Source: Phorcus lineatus (taxonomy: Eukaryota; Mollusca; Gastropoda; Trochida; Trochidae). From it: DNA of 64,000 nucleotides. Shown in pieces: positions 9,526 to 23,100 of the stretch (within the stretch, counting starts at the first letter, position 1; every line of letters starts with the position of its first letter). The DNA is taken from contig OV121082.1 of the NCBI GenBank assembly GCA_921293015.1, forward strand, positions 20,749,748-20,813,747. Reading direction: 5' to 3'. A program made the position numbers and the translations under genes. The notes below the pieces were generated by a model that was given only the letters and a program-made list of their open reading frames with translations, made no database searches and had not been told where the DNA came from.

Positions 9526-12500
9526 TATGCATCTTATGCAGTAGAAACCTTCTAATGACACCATAGAATAACTCTCACACCAAATGTGTCCTTTGTCTGC
9601 AATAGAGAAGTTTTTTAAGTGACCTTTGACTCAATGCCTTCGCAAATTGCGATACATTGTACGGTTTTAAAAACACATGTCATGTTTAAGTCTAAATAAT
9701 GAACTAATGATCACTTAAAGAATAGTTTTCAGCAACAGAAAGTACTCGTCAATAAAACTCGTTTCGTATCCTCCGGCATAGTTGGATAAAGACAATTATT
9801 AATGCCTTCTTCAAATTAATACATATATGTTAAGTGTAAAAGTTTTGAATACCATTATATCAAGAATTATATTAAACTCAAACAATAACAAGTTACCTAT
9901 TCTAGTTCTTTCACAAATGACAACATAGTATTTAAAAGGAAATTTTAGTTCTAATTAATTCGAGTTCAAATCATCATGTGGGTTATATTAACAATAATAA
10001 TCTCGTGACGGTGATGACAGATCATCTTTCTCTCACTATATTGTGAGCTTGGGTTAGACCTGGGTAATAATGATCCATGACTCTTGTATGCGCTATGAGT
10101 ACGTCATAGTGGAGTTTAGCGCTATATAAATGGACGTATTATTTTATATTAATTAATGGTTTAATTCTCTCGACAAGACTTGAGAATTTAAAAAATTATT
10201 TAACTCCGGAAAGATATCTGTCATTTCCCGACACTCGTTAGTTAATGTTTATGTCATAATACTGAACTAATGATCACGAAAACGATACTTTTAAGCAAAT
10301 TAAAAATCATAAAATAAACAAAATCGATAAAGTAACTCTTTTGGTATTATTTCGCATAGTTGGCCAAAAGACAATCCTCTATGTCCATTTAAAGACAAGT
10401 AAAACATAATATCTCCTTACAATTAAAATTTCTTGAGTTTGAAATGATGACATGGAGGGACAAAAGAGAGCGCGAAATCGCTATAAAAATTTACATCAAT
10501 GTCAGTAAGGATAACACTTATTAAGATTGATGTCATCATATCTAATGGGACGAAACGATATGCTTTATCACCATCTGACTGTCAGCAGGTACAGATCACA
10601 TCCACACCAGGAATTCAGGAACGTGATTCGACTCGAGAAATTTTTCAGTGATTGGAAATTGTCAATAATTAGCATTTAGATTTGCTCGTCATTTCGTACG
10701 AATATATTTTCGAAAAATACAATACTGAAGTTTACAACAATTCTTGTCACACTAATGCAAGGTTCAACTAACATGATTAATAATAATGCAAGTACTAAAA
10801 CATTAGCAAATATGTCATAGAACTAAGTGAAACTTCAAGAATTAAAACGTTCATGTGTGACTATAGGATTTATACGTAGTATATTTGATTCATTCCAGGA
10901 AATAAATGGTAATGAAGAACAAAAGACATTGAGAATATTTATCATAGAATGGAACAATGCTATGTCTTTTTTCCTAATATTGTTTGCATTGTACATTCCC
11001 TTTTTAACACAAATATAATTGAATGCTTTTTCCGATACTCAATGAAAAAAGAGGTCTTCTTATCGAATTATGACACACGGGTTACTCCATACCTATTTTG
11101 TCAATAAAACAAAACAATCCTACTGCAAATCCTAAGCATATCAATAAACAGTTTATGACATGTAGTTTTCTAAACTTCTGCACACAATATATATGTATCA
11201 TTTATATGTTGTTATTTTTACATTCTTTCTATTGTTGTATATGACACTATCCATGATAACAGAAACAAATTCTTGCGAATAATGTAGCTAATATCTTTTT
11301 ATAATTAATTATTTTAGTTTGTATGGAGAAGAATCACATGCACAGAAATGGAAATAAATGGGACATGTCATGTTCGAAAACTGCTACAGTATCAGAGAGA
11401 TTTCAATCAAATGCTTTTGACACGAAACGAATCACATTGTTTACTGATACAATCAGACAGCAGACATTCATGTTCTTCCGTTTTACACGCCTATTACTTT
11501 ATTCACACGAGATAGACACATCAATATTTTTTCTTCCTGACAGGTATGGAGAAGCATTCTGTCAATTTGAAAATCACATCAACATCTGAGCTGATGAAAT
11601 CAGCCGGTTGTTTTATTGGATATATTATCTAAATAGTCCGGTAAAAAGTTTCCTTTGACCTGGAAATTTGGCATATTGTGCAAGTTTTATGACCAATCGA
11701 GAACGAATAGCTAGCTGTTCAATCTTTGAAAACCAAGCCAAAATCACACATGTGGAAATTGGTAAAATTATCGAAAAAGATTTGTGTATACAATTGTTGA
11801 TATTGTAAATATATTGTAAAATTATTTTTTAGGAAATAGACCCTTAATGAAAACCTATATTCCATCGAAAACACACCATAAATCAACAGGGTTGTTTTAA
11901 AGAAATTGGCCTTCTATTATTTTCTGTTCTTGAGCAGGAAACGAAACTATTTTTCGAGTACCAATTTTCTAAGTAGTCAATTTTAGCTGTCAATGTTAGC
12001 TGGTTCATCGTATACCTTTGTTCTGTTCGACTGTATATACTATATAGTCATATTTACTTACATGTATTGCAAAAAGGATAAAAAAAAATTTAAAAAGAGG
12101 CATTTGTGGAATGATCTAGAATTTGCGAAATTAGAAAATAACCTACGAAGAAATCGATCAAGCCATTGTCAAAACACTGTAGAACGATTTATACGCAAAG
12201 TATAGAATTGCCTGCAGAGTATAAGCTTGGCAGAGAGATTGTTTAAGAAGATCTCAGTTTAGGACGCCAAAAACAGCTACAGATGATGAGTGCACTGCAA
12301 GGGATATGTTTCATTGGTTCATTGAATCATGAACATATTATCCTGAAAAACTTTCTTCATATCCTTTTCCGTTGTGAGCTTTTTACGCATCAATATTACC
12401 AGTTAAGCTCCTGTACATATCCATGAAATCCATGTATCACGGAGCGAACTTCTTCATTACTGAACTTATAAAAGGAATTCTCTCATTGCAAAATTCACTA

Positions 12501-13468
12501 GTTCTTTTAAGATAACAGTCACAAGTGACGATGCATACAAATTCAGTGAATTTGGAGACTGATGAATGTTGAATGACATTACCTTACAAGTTTCTACTTT
12601 ATCAATCAACCATGAATAACAACGCATGACACAGAAGCTTTCTCGACCTATCCTTCCGTTAGGAATTGGTTCTTGCTGAAGATAAGACATGAATTGCACT
12701 CTGATGTGGACAGAAGCTTAAAAATAATTATGTTTATTATTTAAATGTCATATGAATAAAGTTATAAATTAGAGCCCTACAAACGTTAAAGGGATAAATC
12801 AAATGCAATGCAGGATTTGACGATTTTGATTCCAATTTAATTTAAAGTGCATTGATTGAGTATGTTTTTTTAAACTTAAAATCTCTGATGATATTCGTTA
12901 ATCATCTCGTTCGAGCACATAAAATAAATTGAAACTCTCAAGTTTTGTTCATACATCATTTTTATCTGTACAAGATTCAACATATATTCTTCAAATTTAC
13001 GTCTAATTGCTTACATGATACCACATCAAAATGAGTCCATTTAGCGACTGAGAGTTGTATCAGATACGCCGGATTTTTCTATTTAGGATCGGGACAGAAA
13101 ACCTTTTGCACTCAATTAACTCAATTTAACTTTTTAATAATTACTTGAGGCTATTCATTTTTCAACTTCTTTCTAACTTTATCTGACTCTATTTTCGGTC
13201 GTTGGAATGGAAACTCGTCCACGAATCTTTCCAGGCCACAATATTGAAACCATATTACCTAGCTAAATAAAAAAACGTTTGTGAATCAATCATAAGGCAT
13301 ATTTGTTGTGTCTTTCTGCTTTCCAATTCTAAGTAATTCGGGGGTGGTTAAAAAGCAGATGCATATGCTGTTTATCAGTCAGATATGACAAAATCCTTTT
13401 AAAATCTTACAGGTAAGTATTTCTGAAGAGAAATTAAGGAAGCAGACTTTGTCATTAACATACATGTA
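9526..13468. other. AT-rich DNA, largely featureless
   Basis: Apart from the short-element tail near 10.03-10.15 kb I find nothing assignable. Frames at 11323-11589 (88 codons) and 11993-12205 (70 codons, with a chance hydrophobic run followed by lysines) lack family features or supporting context. Confidence 0.5.
10025..10146 (+). repeat. SINE/LINE 3'-tail-like fragment
   Basis: GCGCTATGAGTACG at 10090 and AGCGCTATATAAATG at 10118-10132 form the paired GCGCT blocks ending in a TATAAATG/ATTATT tail. That pattern is seen at the 3' ends of many tRNA-derived SINEs and their partner LINEs. No tRNA-like head is recognisable upstream, so this is probably a truncated copy. The call rests on motif resemblance only. 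Confidence 0.4.
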
Positions 13469-13940
13469 CAGCTGCATGTGCCAAAAGTTTGTTCACATAC
13501 CTGGGTATACTAGTGCAAATATCATGTAATTTGAGGTAGCGTAGCATTGCGAAAAAGAAACGTATAATATTGAATTTTCAATACACATATGCAGATCCAT
13601 TCTTCTTTAAGCCAAAGGTTTATCGTACCCCACAATTACCGGTAGCAGTTTTGGCAGGTCATTGAAGTGACCAGGGGTCAAAATTCCGAACATTATAATC
13701 GACAAATAACGAAGTCGAAATTTCGAAAATGTGACCCCTTCTGTCTATATCAATTTGCCAAAATTCGAATTCGAAACAATGCCAAAATGAGTTCAAGAAT
13801 GGATATTTCACACATGGACTGTGGGTGATCCATTGTCAGTATTTCTGAAGTTAATCTATTGAGGTTGAAACGAAACCCAAATTGCATGATATTTGCACTA
13901 CGATTCAGTGGTAAGTGAACAAACTTTCGGTATGCAGCTG
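13469..13940 (-). mobile_element. MITE family M1, copy 1 (472 bp, TA-flanked)
   Basis: Long imperfect terminal inverted repeats (~65 bp) face each other. The left end starts CAGCTGCATGTGCC and continues AAAGTTTGTTCAC, then TAGTGCAAATATCATG. The right end is the inverse and finishes GGTATGCAGCTG. TA flanks the element at 13467-13468 and 13941-13942. The interior has no coding capacity. The interior matches the copy at 37.06-37.66 kb in the opposite orientation, for example AATGACCTGCCAAAACTGCT read on the minus strand here. This is a non-autonomous Tc1/mariner-type element by target site, and no partner transposase with these ends is present. Confidence 0.85.
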
Positions 13941-13942
13941 TA

Positions 13943-14222
13943 ATCGTTTGTTAAAAAGAGCCGCCCAAAAATCTTTAAACGGCCGCAACTCTGTTTCAAA
14001 TATGTTTTTAGCAATACAAAAAACATTTGAGAAATGTGATATTCAATATTCATGTTCGCTTTTATTCAAAATCAATGACGTTAATTGACATGTACATAAC
14101 CGTTTGTTAAAAAGAGCCGCACATAAATATTTAAACGGGCGTAACTCTGTGTCAACTATAATTTTCTCAATACAAAAACATTTGATAAATGTATTATGAA
14201 ATATTCATGTTCGCTTTTGTTC
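13943..14222 (+). repeat. Tandem duplication, 156-bp period, two units
   Basis: CGTTTGTTAAAAAGAGCCGC starts at 13945 and again at 14101. The following sequence is parallel in both units, including TTTAAACGG, GTAACTCTG or GCAACTCTG, CAATACAAAAA and ATTCATGTTCGCTTTT. The first unit abuts the right end of the MITE. The sequence left of the MITE (CATTAACATACATGTA) resembles the end of unit one before unit two (GTTAATTGACATGTA), so the MITE appears to have landed in a TA within this repeat. Confidence 0.75.
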
Positions 14223-14700
14223 AAGTGGATGACGGAGGTGAATATATCATACAATTTGAATTTGAACATGGGTCTAGTGATATCCTATGGTATTATTAAC
14301 GTGAGTTTTCTTAATGGGCTCGATGGGATAAGTTATCGTGTTAAAGCGCCCTATCAAAATATTCGAAAGATGTATTTTCAAATATGCATATTTAATCTTT
14401 ATCTTACAAAATTAAAATGATGAAGCGTGTTGTTTGAGAAAATGGTTTCAAAGTCAATTTCGACTCCAGTTAAGTATAATTCTCAAGAGAATAAACAGAT
14501 GTTTGATATTTTATCATTTCCTCAGAGAATAGATATTTCCATTAAATAGTTCTCCAGTCTGCGAATTTTAGTGAGAATTTTTCATATTTCCATTCAGTTC
14601 CTCCTCTTAATGAGATAAACAAATAAATATCGACAGGAAAATAGCACCTGTCTTAGCATGCTAAAAGATTCTACTAAATCAAGTTAATTAAATGATAATA
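14223..14700 (+). repeat. Dispersed repeat R2, copy 1
   Basis: It shares with 17160-17650 an exact 21-base block that begins ATTTGAATTTGAACATGG (at 14254 here and 17182 there). Weaker blocks follow in the same order: CTCAAGAG, TTTCCTCAGAGAATAG and ATAATAACTTAT. The copies are strongly diverged. No ends or coding sequence are visible, so the class is unknown. The overlap with a 74-codon frame at 14196-14420 is not meaningful. Confidence 0.55.
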
Positions 14701-16214
14701 ACTTATCGGTCGAAATTATGTGGCAAGGCATGTTTAATATTTCTTTTTGTGTTTATGTACTGTTTTAACATTGAAATTGATAATGCAAATGTCATGCAGG
14801 ACACAGTATATACTCGATATAATCTAATTAATAAATTTTGGACAAAATAAAATTTATCATTTTGCAACATATAAGCCTATTTTCAGATTGAAACGAGGGT
14901 TACATGTATATATTTATCATTTATTACATACGTTTTCTGAACACCTGTATGAGCTAATTTTGGTTATTTGAAACACGGACGTTTGTTGTTTAACCAAATG
15001 CACAACGTTATTCAAAGATCGTGACGTCATAATGCCAAACTACCTTTGAAATCAACTGAACAGAATGGATTCCTCCTCTAATTATAAAGAGTTAAAATAC
15101 TCAGATATCAATGTCAATTTCATTAATGTACAGTCAACATTCTCATGGATTAACATTGGTACTTGTAGCAAACAAAAAAAGTAATAGCTTCACTCAGTTA
15201 AATCCGTTTTAGGGCAACACATTATTAGGCTAACGTATGCATATTTATGACACCTGTGTATGTTTGCATTAAAATAATAAATAATATTCGTTTAACAATG
15301 TAATGTTTTAGCTCCTATAAATCTTAACATTTTACTTATCTTAATATTAGATGATAATGCGTGCTTTTCAATACCAATATTTGATTCATTGTTTAATTGT
15401 GTGTTACGCTTTTTAACAGAATTTTCGTTATTCCATAGCAAACAAACGTCGTATATCCATATCATCCAGTGAGTCAGAAAACAAAATCCCTCTGTCTACT
15501 TCAAACGAATCAAATGAGCACGTCTTGTCCAATATTAATTTAATGAACTTAAAAAATGAAATTAGGAAAGAACATTTGAGCGCCAGCTGAAACATGGTAT
15601 TTAACAATAAACAGATTTTTACTTTTGAAGCATGACTAATGTGAAATTAAATTAACACGTAAAGGGTATACAGATGAATTAGTGTCTGCTTCTTGATGAA
15701 TGACCAGCTTATCGAGTAAATGATTCAAAAATCTTTTTCAGCTTCAAGTGATTGTTGAATGAACTGGTAACCAAAGTTATGTTTGGTGCATAATTTCACA
15801 ATTTTTTTACAGGTATTATTTGTAAAAGTAAAATCTAATTTCATTTCCAGTAGTTATAAAATTCTTCAAAATTCTGTCGAATTCTCCTGTTAGATATGGA
15901 TACGGGTGGTTCATAGTGTTATAATTAAACAGTTACGAAATATGTCTTCTTAAGAAGGTGCAACTCTAGTGAAGCATTATATAATTTAACGTACGTCTGA
16001 ATTTGAAATGATATGTAGAAGATAATTTGAAACGAATTTAACTTGACAGACAACATTTACCACTGAGCAAATTAAGTTTACATAATGATATTCTGAAAAC
16101 CAAATTCTGCACATGAAACCGACAGATGATGTTATGGACAAATACACAAGACGTAAGTATTGGAATATTATCAACGTCATCCTATGTAACTACAATATTC
16201 AAGACGAAAACACT
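14701..16214. other. AT-rich DNA, nothing recognised
   Basis: Only short frames occur (64 codons at most). No conserved block, RNA gene or repeat boundary stands out. Confidence 0.5.
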
Positions 16215-16510
16215 GACATGTCAGCTTTCTATGAAGAGTTAAAGGTTATCAGAAAGGTTATCGTTATGTAAAATGGAAAGCAATTGGAATCACTGCTGTC
16301 AGATTATATCAATTTGTTTGTGAAGCATCACTTTTGTGAAAATCATTGCCTTGATGCAGCTTTTACTTTAGTGCTTACAGTACTGTAATCAAATTAACGA
16401 AATTTATATTTGATAACCTGTATCTGAGGATATGAATGAATATATCTGATACTATCTTGTTGATGATGTTGAGACACAATAGACGTGTATGTGACAATAC
16501 GTTGATCATA
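16215..16510 (+). repeat. Dispersed repeat R1, copy C (diverged)
   Basis: GAGTTAAAGGTTATCAGAAA, then AATGGAAAGCAATTGGAAT, GCTGTCAGATTATATCA and GCTTACAGTACTG line up in order with R1 copy B at 19.80-19.96 kb. Identity is lower than between copies A and B, so this is an older copy and its ends are approximate. Confidence 0.5.
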
Positions 16511-17159
16511 TTTTTCATGTCTTAGGTTTGTGAATATTTTAGAATATATCAAATCACTTGAATATAAATTTACGTTGATGTTTCAAAACGAATCTTAACT
16601 ATAATTTACATCGTAATAAAGAAATTCTTACATTAGTTCAAATATCAATCACCCATTTATATTTATGAAATAGAATTTTTTCCCGTAATTGTCAGTCATA
16701 AATGAATATTTGCAAGAGGCGCAGATTAATTATTGAATTCGTTTTACTTTCATTTTGAAATGTTAATGGTGTGTTTACATAATGAAATAAGTTTCGTCAA
16801 CAATGTCATGATATCATCATTCATTCTAAACTTTTTATCAAATTTGATCGACTGTACTTCTGAGAAAACGATTTATACATTGACATATAAATTGTAAGAT
16901 GTATTTTTCTTAACAATGAAAAGATTTATATAATAATCCACTGTTTCTATAAGCTTTTGATGCTTAGTAAATGCATGTTTATACAGGTTAGAAAATAGGT
17001 GCGCTATTGATAGAAAATGAAATGTTCAAACAATTGAAAAGATTAACCTCTGAGAAAACATTTCCATTACGCTCCTGATTGCTATTGTTAAGGAATATCA
17101 AACAGGAAACAAGAAAGGCAATATTTCGTTGATAAAAACTGTTTAAAATTTATAGGATG

Positions 17160-17650
17160 GCGTAAATGTAAATCTCATTCCATTTGAATTTGAACATGGG
17201 TCCAGTGATGTTTCCCTGAAATTGATGACAGAAGTTAACTAAAATGGCCTGATTAGATCATTTATCATGTTTTACTGTCCAACGAAATGAATCCAGTAGT
17301 GTCTTAAAGAGTATGGAACTTTGATCTTGATATTAAGCACACAAGTGAAGAAATTGAAATCATTAATCAAGGATTTTGATAAGGATTCAACATATCCTTA
17401 TCATAACTCAATTTCTATTCACATAGAACATTGCTCTCAAGAGGATAAAAAGCAGTTTGCCAATTTAAGATTTCCTCAGAGAATAGCAATTTTCAATACA
17501 TGTGATCTTTTCCAGTTTGTGTAGATTGAACAAGAACTCATATTTTCAAATTTTCAGAAAATCAGTTGCCATATTTTAAGATAGTGATAAATTCAATCAA
17601 TAAGAAGATAATAACTTATTTGGGGAAATTGAATAACCAGGAAGATGAAA
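17160..17650 (+). repeat. Dispersed repeat R2, copy 2
   Basis: It is the partner of 14223-14700, with shared ordered blocks as described there and GATAATAACTTAT near the distal end. A 67-codon frame at 17321-17524 falls within it and does not match copy 1 as protein, so it is not regarded as coding. Confidence 0.55.
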
Positions 17651-19674
17651 ATTTTTCTTTGTGTACTATTTATTCAAAATTATGAGAAGTAATCACTGTA
17701 GAACACAGGATTGTTAGATTCATTCATTTACTGTTGAATGAATCAAATTCTGAGAAAGTAAAATCATGATATACATCCCACATAAAAAACGATACAGCTT
17801 AAGATTTAATTATTGTGCTGGCTAAATTCGTGTAGTTTAAAGTAATCGAATATGCCTTAAATTCTTATAAAGATTTAGGGTAATATTTGAGTCTTAATGT
17901 CAATATCAGTGTTCAATAATGTTCTTTTCATGGAACAACTTCAAATTATTCTCACGAGTATTCTGTGTTCATAAATCTAGTGAACAGATTACACAATTAA
18001 TTATGTTATGTTACTCAATTTGTTTTATAAACTAATTAGCATAATATCAATCCTAAAATTTAAATTTAGCCTAATAGTTCAGTTTACGGCAGAGAAAGTT
18101 TTGATAAATTTACATGTGCCAAGTCGCTTCATTGTTGTTGGTTTCATTGTGATCTATTACATTGCACACAAAAAGATAACCTGAATTATCTGTCCAAACT
18201 GCTATTCACAGAAGATCTCTCATGATGAAGCATTGGCTACATACCAAATCGTCATAATGCTTTTACAACCACAGTTTATTACCCCTCCAGTAACTGTAAG
18301 GCTCCTAACCACGTTGTATTGAATACATTCTTTGTAGACGTGCTTCTATTTGTTCACTTGACCAGACTATCTCAGGTTCAAGTTCAAGATTTTAGACTTA
18401 TCAACATTACTGCTAGCGATTGATAGTAAGATGTCTCTCCAAAGGAGGTTTATAACTTATAATCTTGTTTGAATATCCAATTCACGCCATCGAATCCTGA
18501 CAGTTTGAAAGAAGATTTTTCTTAAAACTGGAAGGTGATGTATAGTATCCACGCCTTTGGCAAGAGGATGTCGCAAGTGATTTAGTATGATGTAGCAGTT
18601 CTGGTCCCGTTTAACATAATACTAACAATTGATTGTAAGTCTGCAGTCGATCTAAACCAATGTTAAAAGAATGGCCTTTAATTGATTGTAACTCTACAAC
18701 TGCTTTGCGGAAGGGCACATGGAGCATGTGGACGGAATTAGTCTGCAGAAAATAATTCCAAAAGCAATATTCTGGGCTCTTATGGACGTTCAAATTCCAG
18801 GGAACTGCGAATTACAAATCACTGTTTCAATGTGACATAATGACGTTTTAGCTTACTTGCACATTCAATTTTCTTAACATGATTTCTGAATTACGTTTAC
18901 GTCTTCAAAACCATCCAGGTATATTGAAAATGACGTTTACATTTCTCTTTTGCTATCAATAAAAACAACAACGACAGTTTTATAATTAATATTACATTTG
19001 CCTTGATCATACCATTTTTATACAAGTTTGAATTTATTTTTTTTAAAACTTTCGATTGTTGTTTATCTGCAGCCTTTGACATATTTCATATCAACTCTCG
19101 TTGTTAATATATTTGATGTTAGAGGACACACTGGTAAGATTCTCAATTTAACCAATTCACTTGAAATGACACATGAAGAATAACTACTCTGTATACGATC
19201 CAACGAGAGGGAAACAAATATAACTGACCAAACTTTACATAATATGTTATAGTTATTGCATATAGTTGTCCGTTTTAAGTTCATGAAGTGAACACCCTCA
19301 AACATATTAGGGGAAACCCTTTTGATAAGAGATCAGTATCTCAAATGTCATAGATCACATAATTAAATGAAACTTACGGTCTATAAAAAATAACAATAAA
19401 TTTTTCCCGGAAGCGGAAACTATGTCAAATATTGGTTGTTACCTTTGTTATAATTTAACTACATAAATGCATAAGGAATTAACTGTTGAAGCAATGCCAG
19501 TTTCTGTTGATAGTTGGCTTCGTCAAATAATTTCATGTTTACAGCTGTTTGAAACGTTAGTAGTGTTTGATTTATTATAGCTATAATCTACTCGCCTCTT
19601 CTAAACATTTTCGGGGATTTCTAAAATTACAGTAGATTACTCTTTTGACTGCATTATCATGGTCAGGCAAAGAT
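17651..19674. other. AT-rich DNA, nothing recognised
   Basis: Several frames of 60-80 codons on the minus strand (18611-19305) lack conserved motifs and have composition typical of noncoding DNA. No RNA gene is seen. Confidence 0.5.
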
Positions 19675-20130
19675 AAACTCTCACATAAAACATGCAGATG
19701 CTAGCGCCCAAACACCCGATGAGCATATTTTAAGATACTCATAGTCCCAAATGACTAAAACTGTCATGAAGAAAACATTGGTACGTCAACTTCGTATGAA
19801 TGGTTAAAGGTTATCAACAAGGAAATAGTTGTGTAAAGTGGATGGATATTGGAATGTCTGCTGTCTGATTGTATCAACGACTTCACTGATGTTTCATCTT
19901 CTTTGAAAAGCAATGCTTGAATACAACAATTTATAATAATGGAAACACTACTTGCAGTACTGATCCAATTTGATAACATTTACATATATATTAATATTTG
20001 TATGTTTGGATAATTGTGTCTGATGCCATGAGTCGATAGTCATGTTACACTGAAGAATTGTACATTTCAATAGGCCTGTCATGTTTTGTAGAACCACATC
20101 AAGTCGTGTAATCAATCAATCTATCTTTTC
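19675..20130 (+). repeat. Dispersed repeat R1, copy B
   Basis: It matches the minus strand of 2295-2790 through CACATAAAACATGCAGAT, GTCAACTTCGTATGAA, GGTTATCAACAAGGAAATAG, ACAACAATTTATAATAATGG and ATTAATA(T/C)(T/G)TGTATGTTTG. The copies are collinear over about 450 bases, apart from the G/C tract inserted in copy A. A 71-codon minus-strand frame here is also partly open in copy A (60 codons, 2403-2585), with the shared peptide ISLLITF. The frames are not conserved enough to argue for a protein. Confidence 0.7.
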
Positions 20131-23100
20131 CCCCTTTTTATGGACAGAATGATAATTTTCATAAATGCAATCTGAATGAAGCAGCCGTAATAATCTAATT
20201 TGAGGCTAAATCAATTAAATAAGCCAATCAAATAACATTGTACCTTTTCTACACTCTCCATTTTTAGCTTTCATAGTGTTCTAGAAATCAAGAGTCTCTC
20301 TTCTATATTATGGACAATGGATAATCAATATGATTATTGACTGCAAAATAATGTTTATGTCCAAGAATGTACAGGACAATGTCAAATTTATATCTCTTTA
20401 TAGCTCAATAAACCAGATTTTCCGAAGCTTTGAACTGCATGTAAATACAGGCTTGAGCTGAAGTTTATTACTGCTATTGTCAAGTACTTCATTAAAGACA
20501 GACACACAGACAGAATTTATTCAGTTTGTAAGGCCTCTGGCCCATACATCATATATGTATGAAATGAATTATGCTTTATACCTTTATAAGTAATTATGAC
20601 ATTATTAAAGTGAAGATTTATTTGCGTGCTTTACCGAGATACTTTCCCATTGGTTTAAGAGTCTTTATATTTTGTGTGGATATTAAATTTGAGAATTTGA
20701 ATTTGAATTTGAATTGTTGACTGAAGTAGTTGTCATGAAAGCAGAGTACTTCATTACTGTAGTTATAGATGGTATTTGCAAAGCATAAAACTGGAATACC
20801 GTTACGGTCAGAAATTGCAATGAGACTTGTGGTAATAGAGTTTTAATGACGTGACATAGCGACAAGACGGCTAAACTGGTATATTTAAGTCTTTTGATTG
20901 ATAAGTTGTCTCTGTTTCATACAGGAAAGAAAACAACTTTCAAAAACTTTCAAACACAATTGCTTCCTCTTTAAACGAAATTGTCTATTGTAATATTAAG
21001 TAGCTGTTCACGACACGAAACATCATATCTTCTGAGAGTTGTGCACGTATGTCTTCATCGATTGTTTTGGTAACTTTGAAAATAATGGCATTAAATAGAA
21101 TGAAATGGTCAAAAGCAAATATTTCCCGCATAAGATAAGTGACGTAAAATGACAATTTCCTCAGAAGACCTGTGAAAGAATCTCTGATGTTCAATAAATA
21201 CACGTATGCTCAGTTAAAAGTGTTTATAAATGATTAAATGTAAAAACGATTAAAAGGGACCAAATCCAATAGCATACAAAAAGGCACGTATATCTTTGAT
21301 CCGGAGTTTATTTTTAGGAATGATGATATCTTACAGATAAGACTCTTAGGATAAATCTTTGAATTCAAGTTGCTGCATGGTCTAGATTGTTAAAATGAAA
21401 ATTATTTTGATATCCTGTAATGAAATTAATTGAGAGATAAGAAGAGATATTTCCTAGATATTCCTATCCTATATTTAAGCGTCAATTCACAAAGTACACC
21501 AAAGAACAAATTTAAACAACATCTCCTTTATGTAACCATAACGAAGTACAAAGTCTAGAGAAGTTTGTCTTGTTTAACCATACTTGACTGTTTTACGTTA
21601 TTCGTTCTTAAAGCTGATATAAAGTCTAAAAAGTACTCTGAATATGAACATTACTAATCCTGCAAAGTTTAATTTATTTGGAATTATTACTAGTGGGAAA
21701 CTAAGTGGAGCCATGTTAATTAAGGGGTGACGAATTTATTATATTCAGAGTTTGTTCATAAATAAATGTGAGGTTTCTAACTCTAGTTATATCAGTACCA
21801 GCAATGTGCATTAATACATGAAGAATGTGGAAAGTTGACATGTATGACGTCGAGTGACTGACTGATCCTGTTTATGGTACAAACCAATGATAAGTATCCA
21901 TGACGTCAAAATATTAATCTAAATCTTTCTTTTTCTTAAATTATTCCCGGTACAACATACACTTGCAGATAAGTGGTACTTGGAACCTTTTTAATAGATT
22001 TTCAAACTGCTTTTAGAGTGACTTCCGTGTTTCTTTCAGAAATAATGATAAAATAAATGAAGGTTATGGGTGAATATTCTACACATAAAACGAAATTGGA
22101 TTATGTTATGTCATCACAATTATTCGAAAAACAACTAATGAGAACGTCAATTCCAAAATGACAATTCTGTATAATATAATTTGCTAAAACATATAGAAAA
22201 TGACAAAAACTTGATTAAATGTAAACGAAAATAGATGATCCTCAATTGCGAATTAAGTTTATAGTGCAATCAGGTTCGTTTATTATCTAATCTACTATTA
22301 CTGTAATAAAAAGAATATAAACATGTTGCTATTTCGATTAGGAAACGTTTATGGTCCTGACATTTTTGGTCGATAGTGAGTTTAAAATCATTTATTATTT
22401 TCCATGCCACATTACTGCATGCAGTCTAATTGCAATTCTTAGAACAAATGTCGACAAATGGCCCTATAAAGCTTACAAATAAATCTTCGTCACTTAAACA
22501 GATTAAAAAAGGTAATGCTTAACTCATTAGAAATCTATATCCATTCTCAACACAAATTCGAGGTGAGTCGAACGCTCGAAAAAGAAAATTAAGAAATAAT
22601 GAAATTATTATCACGTTCGCCATTGCTTTTATAATTTTGCCACATGAATACCCTTGCGTCATATGCTATTTGTCAATTAATTAAATGTTCACAAAAAACG
22701 AATAAACTTCTGTATCCATACTTAATCATACTTTTATCTTAACTTCAATTGAGGCATTTTGTCAATTTACGTATTGTGCTGATTTGAACGATGACCAGAA
22801 TGTCATGACTGAATGAGGATATCCTCTAACATCATTTGAGACCCAAAGCTTCCTTCTACACAATGTTTCAAACTACAATAAACAAGGTTGCTTTGATGTA
22901 GAGAATCTCGATGTCATCAGATTACTTTTTTTTATAAAAAATCATTCTTCATTACGCTTCAATAAAAGTGTAGATTTTCGAAATCATATCTGCCATTAGA
23001 TCGTCCACGCTTTGATTGCATGACAGGTTTACGTCATCATGACATCGTCATATCATTATTTTTACATAGCTTGAACTTCTTATTTATGTATCTTGACTCC

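Noticed and set aside
11993-12205. Possible small membrane protein (hydrophobic run followed by lysines)
   Set aside because: The hydrophobic run is short and AT-driven, with no homology, context or start-site support.
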